Part shown: positions 10,694 to 21,030 of the stretch, piece after piece | Position numbering within the stretch: the first letter of the stretch is position 1 | Layout of the letters: every line of letters begins with the position of its first letter | From: Nematostella vectensis | Lineage: Eukaryota; Cnidaria; Anthozoa; Actiniaria; Edwardsiidae | Direction: 5' to 3' | NCBI RefSeq assembly: GCF_932526225.1 | Contig: NC_064040.1 | Coordinates: forward strand, 17,612,994-17,676,993 | Length of the DNA stretch: 64,000 nucleotides | Notes under the pieces: generated by a model | Told to the model about the DNA's origin: nothing | The model's database searches: none | What the model saw: the letters and a program-made list of their open reading frames with translations, nothing else | Program-made: the position numbers and the translations under genes

Positions 10694-11680
10694 TTACGCG
10701 TGGTTCGCCGTTGTAGTTACCTTGCGGTTTATACTAATATCTAGGACGCTGTTCGATGAATAAAATCCATTAAAGAGTCTCAGATATCCGCGACGAAATA
10801 CCGGGTTGAAAATAGCGTAAATTGCCGGGCTAGCTGCGCTGCTTGAAATGGCTAGGATTCCGTACACATAATATACCAAGGCGGCCTTTCCCCATTTCCC
10901 GCTCAACAGATCAGTGACATCGATAACAAGCACTGGGAACCAGCAACAGACGTACGCACACACTATAGCTACGAGGGTCTTTGTAATCTTGATGTCCTCC
11001 GCGCTGATGGAAGTCCTTGAGCGGGTAATACTCGCCTTGTGTTTCCTCACCGCAATAAACACTCGAGAATAGCAATAGCAAACGATCGCTCCTGGCACGC
11101 AAATGGCGCCAACCAGAGACACGACATTCGGGAGAGGTCGTTTCAGTGTGAAAAAGCATAAGAATTTCGCGGGCTGGAAAATGAACTTATCCCCACCTGC
11201 AAAGTAAGGCACGGATGACACTGAAGCCAACATCCATACTGAGACGATGTATTTTGCAGTGCGCCGTTTACTGAAAACGGAGTTGTACTTGCTAGGTTTC
11301 ACTACGCGGTAGAATCTATTGACGGCGGTCCACGCTAGAGTTTGCACGGATGCCGCAGTGGCACAAAGCACTGAGTAGCCCATGTACTGACAGGCAATAT
11401 CCGCAAATGGCCAACTCCCAAGCCACAAGGACGGCGTGCCGAACGGCAAAGCGGTGATCCCGAAGTCGGAGACGGCCAGGGAAGCGACGAACATGTTGGT
11501 CGATGTCCGAAGCCGACGATTTCTGAGTATTATGATTATTGTGGCTAGATTGCCAAGAAGCGAACCTAAACAGAGTACGCACCAAATGAGAACTTGTGCG
11601 ATACGCAAACTGTCGCTTCTTGACGCCATGATCTTGTATTGCTCTCGCAACTGCCCTTCGATACTAAGAGACTGATTCAT
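10694..11680 (-). CDS. Rhodopsin-class GPCR, copy 1 (328 aa, intronless)
   Basis: Single-exon ORF with seven hydrophobic segments. TM1 has GNLATIIIIL at about residues 43-52. TM2 has LAVSD. TM3 ends with NRF in place of DRY. TM6 has CCWFP (the CWxP toggle). TM7 has SPAIY in place of NPxxY, followed by helix 8 NPVFRRGYLRLF. The NRF and altered TM7 motifs recall melatonin-receptor-like and other atypical class A receptors; the ligand cannot be inferred. A Cys at the top of TM3 (ACQY) and one in extracellular loop 2 (FLCFF) can form the usual disulfide. It lacks three residues (NAL) in TM2 that copy 2 has, from a 9-bp deletion in a short direct repeat. Otherwise it differs from copy 2 by about five residues, so the duplication is recent and both copies look intact. 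Confidence 0.93.
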   Translation of the reverse strand: MNQSLSIEGQLREQYKIMASRSDSLRIAQVLIWCVLCLGSLLGNLATIIIILRNRRLRTSTNMFVASLAVSDFGITALPFGTPSLWLGSWPFADIACQYMGYSVLCATAASVQTLAWTAVNRFYRVVKPSKYNSVFSKRRTAKYIVSVWMLASVSSVPYFAGGDKFIFQPAKFLCFFTLKRPLPNVVSLVGAICVPGAIVCYCYSRVFIAVRKHKASITRSRTSISAEDIKITKTLVAIVCAYVCCWFPVLVIDVTDLLSGKWGKAALVYYVYGILAISSSAASPAIYAIFNPVFRRGYLRLFNGFYSSNSVLDISINRKVTTTANHA

Positions 11681-12429
11681 TTTTCTTATCCCTGAATCAC
11701 CTTTTTGTTTCGAATAATGTCAAAGTATATTATGTCTTAAGTGACAATTCATAACTTTGGTCCCGTGCTTGTATCGGAGAAGTTTATGCTTTTGATATTT
11801 ACCAGGGATTTCCTACGCAAGGTTATCAGTCTGAAATATTAACCGCCATTTATAATTCATAGCAGGATGAAAGCGTTCGTGTTCTTGAGTCTGAGGTTGT
11901 TTCCGCACATATCCACTCGGTTAAAGCGTTTTTACTACTCAAACTAATCGTCATTAGAGCTGCAACGAAAACCTTCAGCAAATGCTATAAGTCCAGCGAA
12001 TTCTGTGAGGAGCAGTTGAAGATAGCTGATCTCCAATTAATGACATGACTTCTAATCAATGTTACCTTTTACTACCAGCATGGGGAGCAGGTGAGAACGC
12101 AGCGTATCAAGAGCTAACCACAGCGATCACAAGATTTAAAGACGAAACAAAAGCCGAAAAAGTAACCGATAAGTATCGAAAAACTCGAGCAGCAAAACAA
12201 GTCAGTTACAGACGCAAAAGATGAAAGGATTATCGATGAAAATCTTTTCTTTAAAAATGCTGTTTGGTTACAAAAGTGACGGTTTTGAATGCAGTTGAAG
12301 GGATACGTCTAGTGCTGGCAGGTGTTTTTCAAACTCTTATGTTCTTTATTGCGTTGCTGAAATGAGATTGTTGCTCTAAGACCCTAATTATTATATAGAT
12401 ACGGGACTGAGGGAGCTTGTTTCTCGTAA
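11681..12429. other. GPCR 5' flank, no gene seen
   Basis: Upstream of GPCR copy 1 (minus strand). It matches 18,503-19,247 in unit B. No convincing promoter motif or exon is recognised. Confidence 0.5.
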
Positions 12430-12850
12430 CACCCGAGAATTCTCGGGCCCGAAAACGCTTTATTCTTTAAATTGGAAAAGCTGGATAATTCCTATAAAAT
12501 TCATGGTATCTAAATGTGTTGAAATATCGTCAAACAAAGATTCATGTGAAGGATAATCCTCTTTTTGGTTTTATAGATTTTGATCTTTCCCGAATTTCTC
12601 GGGCTCGAAATTGAAAGGCGTAAATATTAAGAAAGTTCTCGGGACCTCGCAGTCACCCGAGACTTTTCGGTTAACTTTTTGGCTTCAGCAAAACTTCGAA
12701 AATAGCCCTATTGAACATAATCATTTGAAATACGAACTAGTGGAAGTTCGAACTGTTCGAAAACATGAAAGCGGTTCTCCAAAATGAAAACATGCGAAAT
12801 TTTGAACAAAAATGCAAAATTAAGTTTTCGGGCCCGAGAATTCTCGAGTG
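12430..12850. repeat. MITE-like element with palindromic inverted termini (unit A)
   Basis: The left end reads cccgagaattctcgggcccg. The right end carries cgggcccgagaattctcg in inverted orientation, about 420 bases apart. A weaker internal copy (gaatttctcgggctcgaaat) lies near 12,594. Interior is AT-rich and noncoding. The same element is at 19,248-19,686 in unit B, so it predates the duplication. Confidence 0.65.
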
Positions 12851-14023
12851 TTTCTAGAAACGAACGTCTGGATATTATATATCTAGATTACCTTCGAGCA
12901 CCCTTAATTCGCAGGGAAAAGCAAACAAACCAAAAAGGAACGATGATCTCGATCAGCAGGAAATGCTCCAAATAATATCTGACCGGGCGGTAACGAAATT
13001 ACCCACCAAAAGCGAGAGAAAACAAACAAGTCGCGAAAACAAGATTGTTCCCCCCTCATAAAAGAATACAGAAGCACAGTTTCAGTTGGTCCCATTGTTA
13101 AATACAGAGTTGATTCGAGTTTTCGCTTCATATCGCTGGAGCCATCCAACTAAAAAATACTTTCATTGCACGGAAAGTTTTGCCAGAGAAGTTATTCCAG
13201 CTTAGCCAAATTAGAATATGTCCAAAGAGGCTATTCAAGAACTAACACTGGGGCTTTTGAAGTGTTAGTACGAGGAAAAAAAAAGCGTAAATACAATTAC
13301 GTACGCTTGCGTAGAGATTTAGCAAAATCGGCGACATACAATACAACAAGGCTTGCAATGCTTTCAGTTCAGTGTTTTGAAGCTGAATTTATGAAATCAG
13401 CGATTTTTAAGAGTTGAAGAATTTTTTGTGTTTAAATGGCTTGGAGAAAAAAGTTTGTCAGGCTAAGTTCAAACGTCGTATTATCCATGAGCCGTATTCA
13501 ATGCAAATGCATGGAAATAAAGATGAAACAATCGACTTGATTGATTTTATATCCTAGCACATTTGTTTATCGTTACATGGTGAGGGGTCTAGTTCTTGTC
13601 AGAAATTAGAAGTTGAGTATTCGCCCCAGGCCAGCGCCACATATGGTAATCAGTGAGCAGCCCTGAACGTTTCCTGTGCCAAACTTGCACGAGTGGAATC
13701 CAGTAGTGTTCACAACACGCGTCCCACAGAATGGGAAAGACGTCTATGCGAAATGCACAACTCGGATCACACGGGATTTCAATCCCGCAACCATTTTTCA
13801 ACTGCGAAATTTGCGAGGTCAATTTCTAGCCGACTTTTCGGGTGCTACAAGGTGCTACTAAGTGTTATTGCCTACTATTAAACTGTATAAAACCGGCAAC
13901 CTCAAACTAGGGTCAAGTAAGTAAGATATTGTAAGATTTTAAAGTATAATTAAATTCTCTAAAACAAGTTATGTTATTCAAGGCACAATAACCATTTGAC
14001 CATGCCCTGATGCTCTGATGACT

Positions 14024-16778
14024 CTACTGTCCAATTCCATATAAGTCACGTATTTCTTCCAGTCGCGCCTGCACCAATGCGTGAGACAATAACTGCGGAA
14101 GATCCGTGATTCGTGTGTAAACCTGCTGAATACGGTTCAACCGACCCCCCTCTTCAACAATAGATAAACTGACAACCGTGATCCTGGTAACTGGCCTGGA
14201 ACCTACTTTAAAGCCGTTGATACATGTCACACTGCCACTAAACCCAACATGGCAGTGAAACACAGAGTAAACTCCTCCTCGCCTACCGGGCAACAACGAG
14301 AGAGTATACACTCGAGTTTAGATATGGAACAATCTAGTGAGTCGCGGAAAAGGCTAGTTGGGGGATGAAGCCCAGGAGAAAAATGTAAATTTTCTTTGAG
14401 ACTTTCTAGAGCAGTCTCGGCTATCATCGAAGGCTCCATGTAAGCGTTGAGTGCGCCCTTTTCAAACAAGCGATCAAGTTCGTCAGATATTTGATCTTGA
14501 AGATCAGGTGATGTATCTGATACACGGGCGTGGTGAGCCTTACTTCCGGATATCCATCCCATGAACCACTGCAGGCAGAGTCCTACATCCCGGATGTGGA
14601 ACACGTGCCAGATTTAGCGGAAGACGTGTCTGACGGCAAGGGGCGGAAGCACGGGGGAATAATCACCTGAGAGGTAAAGGTTTATTATGAGGGCACAGGG
14701 GAATAATCACCTGAGAGGTGAAGGTTTGTTAAATGGGCACGGGGGAATAATTACTTGAGAGATAAAGGTTTATTATTAGGGTACGGGGCAATAATCACCT
14801 GAGAGGTCAAGGTTTATTATTAGGGCACGGGGGAATAATCACCTGATAGGTAAAGGTTTATTATTAGGGCACGGGGGAATAATCACCTGAGAGGTAAAGG
14901 TTTATTTTTAGGGCACGGGGGAAGCAAAGCGGAATATCACCTGAGAGGTAAAGGTTTATTATTACGGCACGGAGGAAGCACGAGGGAATAATCACCTTTG
15001 AGGTAAAGTTTTATTATTAGGGCACGGGGGAATAATCACCTGAGAGGTAAAGGTTTACTATTAGGGCACTGGTAAAACCTTGGGGGAATATCACCTGAGA
15101 GGTAAAGGTTTATTATTAGAGCACGGGGGAAGCACGGGGAATAATCACCTGAGAGGTAAAGGTTTATTATTATGGAACAAAGGAAACAGGGGGGAATAAT
15201 CACCTGAAAGGAAAAGGTTTATTATTAGGGCACGGAGGAATAATCACCTGATAGTTAAAGGTTTATTATTAGGGCACGGGGGAATAATCACTTGAGAGGT
15301 AAAGGTTTATTATCAGGGCACAGGGAAAGCACGGGGGAATAATCACCTGAGAGTTAAAGGTTTATTATTAGGGCACGAGGGAAGCACGGGGGAATATCAC
15401 CTGAGAGGTAAAGGTTTACTATTGGGCACGGGGGAGGTAAAGGTTTATTATCAGGGCACGGGGGAATAATCACCTGAGAGTTAAAGGTTTATTATTAGGG
15501 CACGGGGGAAGCACGGAGGAATAATCACCTGGTAAAGATATAGAGATATTATTTTCTATAGAACGGAAGCTAGGGGGAAACTAAAATGACATTTCATCGA
15601 CCATAAACACCACATCTAAAAACGTCTTCCAATCCCACTTCCTCAGGTATTCTTACAATTACTTCAAGAGACAATGAAAAAATTCTTCAATCCTGTAGCA
15701 CCCTGGACTGCTTCATTACTTCATTACATGTTAATATTCTACTATCACAACAATAAGCTAACTTATAACCATAATCAAACAAACTCCAAGAAAGGAGTGA
15801 CAGCAACAACAGTATCATAAATCCAATCTTATAAATCAGTGTTGCGCAGCACTAACCCCCTCGAAGGTAGAGTAGTGACGTCACTTCCGCCAAGGCCTCT
15901 TTGACGCCAGGATCATCATCATGGAGAAGGAATACAACGACGTCCCAGAATTCCAATGGGGTACGGCCTGTTAGAAATAATGAGTAGGAGAATAAAGGAG
16001 CAACAGTCATGGTCCTTCCCCTATCTTGCAACAAATTAAACACACGAGAAAGGTGGCTTCTACTCAAATACAACCAGCTTCAGACTACTTACCAAAAACT
16101 AGTTTGCCCGGTACTGACTATGTAATCAGTATATACTAACCTAGCTTATTCTGCGGATCGAGCAGCAATAATCTTGATACACCGCGGGAAAAAGCTTCAG
16201 CAGTCTGAAGGCGCACATCGAGACTCGCATCAACCGCACTCATGGCTTTAACAAGATCTAGATATGTCACTTCCTCTGATGAATTACCCTAAGAACAAGA
16301 AATGGTAGGTGCAAGCCTGGTCAGAGGATGCTCTAGCTAGGATGAAACCATCTTTCCTTCAATGCATTTCGTTGTTATTGCGTTAATCGATCATCCTTAA
16401 GTCATTTCAAAGCGTTTTTACGGCTTTCCGAGATGTTCTACTCCCAGTCTAATTGTACAAACCTCCATTACAGGCTTCTAAGAATTTGAGACGTCCTGAT
16501 ATTTGTTGGCATTGAAAATGGTTGTGAAAGCAATACATTGTAGGTAAGCCCCTTTTAATGGACTGTGTTACGTACAACGTTATCATTATTTGAAACCCAA
16601 GCTTGAACTAGTGAGTATCAGGTGGGCGAGATGCTTACCATAGCCAGGCTTTCATACATCTGCGGAACCAACGAAGAAAGGAAAGCCAATATCGCACATC
16701 GAACACTGTCCCTAGCAAATCGGCCACGGCGAGAATAAATATTATTAGGTCGAGGCCAAAACATGGAAAACAGAGAGG
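14024..16778 (-). pseudogene. THADA-like 3' end, duplicated and decayed copy
   Basis: Exon equivalents: 16,639-16,778, 16,141-16,288 (3 bp shorter in frame than the functional copy), 15,857-15,967 and 14,024-14,666. The first three keep open frames and splice sites. The last is disabled three ways: a stop in place of a Gln codon at 14,613-14,615, a TGA in place of a Gly codon at 14,227-14,229, and a 1-bp deletion near 14,169. It has no upstream THADA exons, because the GPCR copy of unit B lies between it and the rest of the gene. Transcription of this tail could still occur, but a normal protein end is not possible. Confidence 0.9.
14643..15535. repeat. 43-bp minisatellite in the pseudogene's last intron, about 20 units
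   Basis: Units carry aataatcacctgagaggtaa then aggtttattattagggcac, with variants containing an extra ggaagcacg. On the minus strand each unit reads cctttacctctcag followed by gtgattattc, an acceptor-like sequence. It is orthologous to the much larger array at 29,258-33,815. Confidence 0.93.
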
Positions 16779-17506
16779 CTGGAAAAAGTGAACTTACCTC
16801 TGACCTGGTTTAAGGGCCAGCTGTATTGAATACTGCCAACACTGAATGGCAAAACGTAAACGTAAAAATAACTCCCGCTCAAGGGGGATAAGGGACATGA
16901 AGCAGTCACTAACACAATACTAACTAAAATTATTAACAGCAGATCGAATTTTTATTCGCTGATTTTGTCCAAAGCGTAAATAACTAAAAAAGTCCAAAAC
17001 AACAAGAAAATTCAAGAGAACTACTGTATCTTTATAGATTTTAAGAATTACGTTTACTTAAGAAATTGACATATCAATTTGCACAAATTTTTCGCACTTT
17101 TTCCTTTATTGGAATATTGTGAAGAATTATGAATTTTTGCCAAGACATTATATAAGCTAGTTCAAACATTTAATCAAATATTTTTGAGATGTTTACATGT
17201 AACAAATAACAAAAAAAAAAAAAAAAAAAAACGGGGAAATCTCTCTGACTGAAAAGCACCTTTTATTTAAAAACAATAATACAAATAACGAAAACAAAGT
17301 TTCGTTAAAAAAAGAATACTAAAGAATACTTATGTAATCTTAATTTCAAAAGTTATTGTGCTAATCTTCTTTAATCTATATCGTCATTTCTTAAGATTGT
17401 GATATGCGTGAGAAGAAATATCAAACCGAGAACAGCCTAACAATACCCTAGGCTACCACCTTAATACCTTTAGGCTACTAACTTTTCGTCTTGTTAATTT
17501 CAGTAG

Positions 17507-18502
17507 TTACGCGTGGTTCGCCGTTGTAGTTACCTTGCGGTTTATACTAATATCTAGGACGCTGTTCGATGAATAAAACCCATTAAAGAGTCTCAGATAT
17601 CCGCGACGAAATACCGGGTTGAAAATAGCGTAAATTGCCGGGCTAGCTGCGCTGCTTGAAATGGCTAGGATTCCGTACACATAATATACCCAGGCGGCTT
17701 TTCCCCATTTCCCGCTCAACAGATCAGTGACATCGATAACAAGCACTGGGAACCAGCAACAGACGTACGCACACACTATAGCTACGAGGGTCTTTGTAAT
17801 CTTGATGTCCTCCGCGCTGATGGAAGTCCTTGAGCGGGTAATACTCGCCTTGTGTTTCCTCACCGCAATAAACACTCGAGAATAGCAATAGCAAACGATC
17901 GCTCCTGGCACGCAAATGGCGCCAACCAGAGACACGACATTCGGGAGAGGTCGTTCCAGTGTGAAAAAGCATAAGAATTTCGCGGGCTGGAAAATGAACT
18001 TATCCCCACCTGCAAAGTAAGGCACGGATGACACTGAAGCCAACATCCATACTGAGACGATGTATTTTGCAGTGCGCCGTTTACTGAAAACGGAGTTGTA
18101 CTTGCTAGGTTTCACTACGCGGTAGAATCTATTGACGGCGGTCCACGCTAGAGTTTGCACGGATGCCGCAGTGGCACAAAGCCCTGAGTAGCCCATGTAC
18201 TGACAGGCAATATCCGCAAATGGCCAACTCCCAAGCCACAAGGACGGCGTGCCGAACGGCAAAGCGTTCAAAGCGGTGATCCCGAAGTCGGAGACGGCCA
18301 GGGAAGCGACGAACATGTTGGTCGATGTCCGAAGCCGACGATTTCTGAGTATTATGATTATTGTGGCTAGATTGCCAAGAAGCGAACCTAAACAGAGTAC
18401 GCACCAAATAAGAACTTGTGCGATACGCAAACTGTCGCTTCTTGACGCCATGATCTTGTATTGTTCTCGCAACTGCCTTTCGATACTAAGAGACTGATTC
18501 AT
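17507..18502 (-). CDS. Rhodopsin-class GPCR, copy 2 (331 aa, intronless)
   Basis: Same architecture as copy 1: GN in TM1, LAVSD in TM2, NRF after TM3, CCWFP in TM6, SPAIY in TM7, helix 8 NPVFRRGYLRLF. It keeps NAL before PFGTPSLWL in TM2, probably the ancestral length because the 9 bp are half of a direct repeat. Differences from copy 1 include R for G near residue 8, G for V in TM3, E for K in loop 2 and W for L near TM7. A poly-A run of about 20 at 17,210-17,230 lies about 280 bases beyond the stop. Confidence 0.93.
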   Translation of the reverse strand: MNQSLSIERQLREQYKIMASRSDSLRIAQVLIWCVLCLGSLLGNLATIIIILRNRRLRTSTNMFVASLAVSDFGITALNALPFGTPSLWLGSWPFADIACQYMGYSGLCATAASVQTLAWTAVNRFYRVVKPSKYNSVFSKRRTAKYIVSVWMLASVSSVPYFAGGDKFIFQPAKFLCFFTLERPLPNVVSLVGAICVPGAIVCYCYSRVFIAVRKHKASITRSRTSISAEDIKITKTLVAIVCAYVCCWFPVLVIDVTDLLSGKWGKAAWVYYVYGILAISSSAASPAIYAIFNPVFRRGYLRLFNGFYSSNSVLDISINRKVTTTANHA

Positions 18503-19247
18503 TTTTCTTATCCCTGAAACACCTTTTCGTTTCGAATAATGTCAAAGTATATTATGTCTTAAGCGACAATTCATAACTTGGGTCCCGTGCTTGTATCGGA
18601 GAAGTTTCTGCTTTTGATATTTACCAGGGATTTCCAACGCAAGGTTATCAGTCTGAAATATTAACCGCCATTTATCATACATAGCAGGTTGAAAGCGTTC
18701 GTGTTCTTGAGTCTGAGGCTGTTTCCGCACATATCTACTCGGTTAAAGCGTTTTTACTACTCAAACTAATCGTCATTAGAGCTGCAACGAAAACCTTCAG
18801 CGAATGCTATAAGTCCAGCGAATTCTGTGAGGAGCAGTTGAAGATAGCTGATCTCCAATTAATGACATGACTTCTAATCAATGTTACCTTTGACTACCAG
18901 CATGGGGAGCAGGTGAGAACGCAGCGTATCAAGAGCTAACCGCAGCGATCATAAGCAAGACAAAACAAAAGCCAAAAAAAGTAACCGATAACTATCGAAA
19001 AACTCGAGCAGCAAAACAAGTCAGTTACAGACGCAAAAGATGAAAGGATTATCGATGAAAATCTTTTCTTTAAAAATGCTGTTTGGTTACAAAAGTGACG
19101 GTTTTGAATGCAGTTGAAGGGATACGTCTAGTGCTGGCAGGTGTTTTTCAAACTCTTATGTTCTTTATTGCGTTGCTGAAATGAGATTGTTGCTCTAAGA
19201 CCCTAATTATTATATAGATACGGGACTGAGGGGGCTCGTTTCTTGTA

Positions 19248-19686
19248 ACACCCGAGAATTCTCGGGCCCGAAAACGCTTTATTCCTTAAATTGGAAAAGC
19301 TGGATAATTCCTATAAAATTTATGGTATCTAAATGTGTTGAAATATCGTCAAACATCGTATTTTACCACAAAGATTCATGTGAAGGATAATCCTCTTTTT
19401 GGTTTTATAGATTTTGATCTTTCCCGAATTTCTCGGGCCCGAAATTGAAAGGCGTAAATATTAAGAAAGTTCTCGGGACCTCGCAGTCACCCGAGGCTTT
19501 TCGGTTAACTTTTTGGCTTCAGCAAAACTTCGAAAAATAGCCCTATTGAACATAATCATTTGAAATACGAACTAGTGGAAGTTCAAACTGTTCTAAAACA
19601 TGAAAGCGGTTCTCCAAAATGAAAACATGCGAAATTTTGAACAAAAATGCAAAATTAAGTTTTCGGGCCCGAGAATTCTCGAGTGT
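19248..19686. repeat. MITE-like element with palindromic inverted termini (unit B copy)
   Basis: Counterpart of 12,430-12,850, with the same cccgagaattctcgggcccg terminus and inverted partner. It has a short insertion near 19,355-19,372 (cgtattttaccaca) relative to unit A, so the two have started to diverge. Confidence 0.65.
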
Positions 19687-20353
19687 TTCGAGATACGGGC
19701 GCCTGGATATTATATATCTAGATTACCTTCGAGCACCCCTTAATTCGCAGGGAAAAGCAAACAAACCAAGAAGGAACGATGATCTCGATCAGCAGGAAAT
19801 GCTCTAAATAATATCTGACCGGGCGGTAACGAAATAACCCACCAAAAGCGAGAGAAAACAAACAAGTCGCGAAAACAAGATTGTTTCCCCCTCATAAAAG
19901 AATACAGAAGCACAGTTTCAGTTGGTCCTATTGTTAAATACAGAGTTGATTCGAATTTTCACTTCGTATCGCTGGAGCCATCCAACTAAAAAATCCTTTC
20001 ATTGCACGGAAAGTTTTGCCAGAGAAGTTATTCCAGCTTAGCGAAATTAGAATATGTCCAAAGAGGCTATTCAAGAACTAACTAAGTGTTAGTACGAGAA
20101 TAGATAAAGCGTAAATACAATTACGTACGCTTGCGTTGAGATTAAGCAAAATCGGCGACATACAATACAACTAGGCTTGCAATGCTTTCAGTTCAGTGTA
20201 TTGAAGCTGAATTTAGGAAATGAGCGGTTTTTTAAGAGTTAAAGAGTATTTTGTGTTAACATGGCTTGGAAAAAAAAGTTTGTCAGGCTAAGTTCAAAGG
20301 TCGTATTATCCATGAGCCGTATTCAATGCAAATGCATGGGAATCGACTTGATT

Positions 20354-20597
20354 TGTTGTAGGGGGCAGGGTTCGCAGGGGGCGAAAAGGGAGTTGAACTG
20401 AGTTGATGTGAAAAGTTCGGATTATTTGTTGTTGAATTCTTTTGTTGTTTGAACGCTGTAATCCCCCCGGATTGGCACCCTGAACGTATGTACACTTGTT
20501 TATTATTGTTTGTATTAACTATACACCCGTTTAATTGAGTTGTATAACCACTTTGCAGTGAATATTAGCCGTGAATCCCAAAAGAATAAACCTTGTG
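20354..20597 (+). repeat. BEL/Pao 5' LTR (internally shortened)
   Basis: Begins tgttgtaggggg. Compared with the 3' LTR it lacks about 40 bases after the first seven (the tgacgctttccctg part). The remainder matches closely to aataaaccttgtg. Confidence 0.85.
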
Positions 20598-20654
20598 TTA
20601 TTGAGAATTGGAACATGAGCAAGATCTAGCCATGATGCAAATGGAGTATGGAAG

Positions 20655-21030
20655 AAGATGGAATTGGAACTTGAGAGAAGGAGGGAATGTGAATTAAAGT
20701 AAGATGGAAATGGTTGAAAGGGGGGCTGAGTACAATGGGAAGGACTCAGTAGTTCCTAGTGTTGACAACTTGGAAGTCAAGGGAGGTGTCCATCTTCTTT
20801 CACCCCTCAGCTATAAAGAGCAAGTTGACAAGTGATGTGAGTGTTGTGAAGAGTGAACACCCCTTTCATGATGTTTTACTTCCCAAAGAAGAAAAAATAA
20901 CAGTCAAAGTTAGCCACAATAAAGAGGCTACCCCCACCCCTAGGAACCTAAGGGGGAGGGTAATGGATATGGCTAGTACACAGGGGAATGCAAAGACATC
21001 TCATGATCCAGAAACTGTCATGTTAAAGAT
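20655..21030 (+). pseudogene. BEL/Pao gag, N-terminal remnant
   Basis: A short charged segment (KKMELELERRRECELK) typical of the coiled-coil start of BEL gag is followed by frame breaks. The rest of gag resumes at 23,283 beyond a nested element. Confidence 0.45.

Larger units (their letters stand above)
10061..16858. other. Tandem segmental duplication, unit A (about 6.8 kb)
   Basis: Unit A runs from ataacccccgctcaagggcg (10,064) to the sequence after ctggtttaagggccagctgt (16,810-16,858) and matches unit B (16,862-35,138) nearly throughout. Subtracting the BEL insertion (7.8 kb) and the minisatellite growth (3.7 kb) from unit B leaves about 6.8 kb. The unit holds one GPCR and the last four THADA exons. 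Confidence 0.93.
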
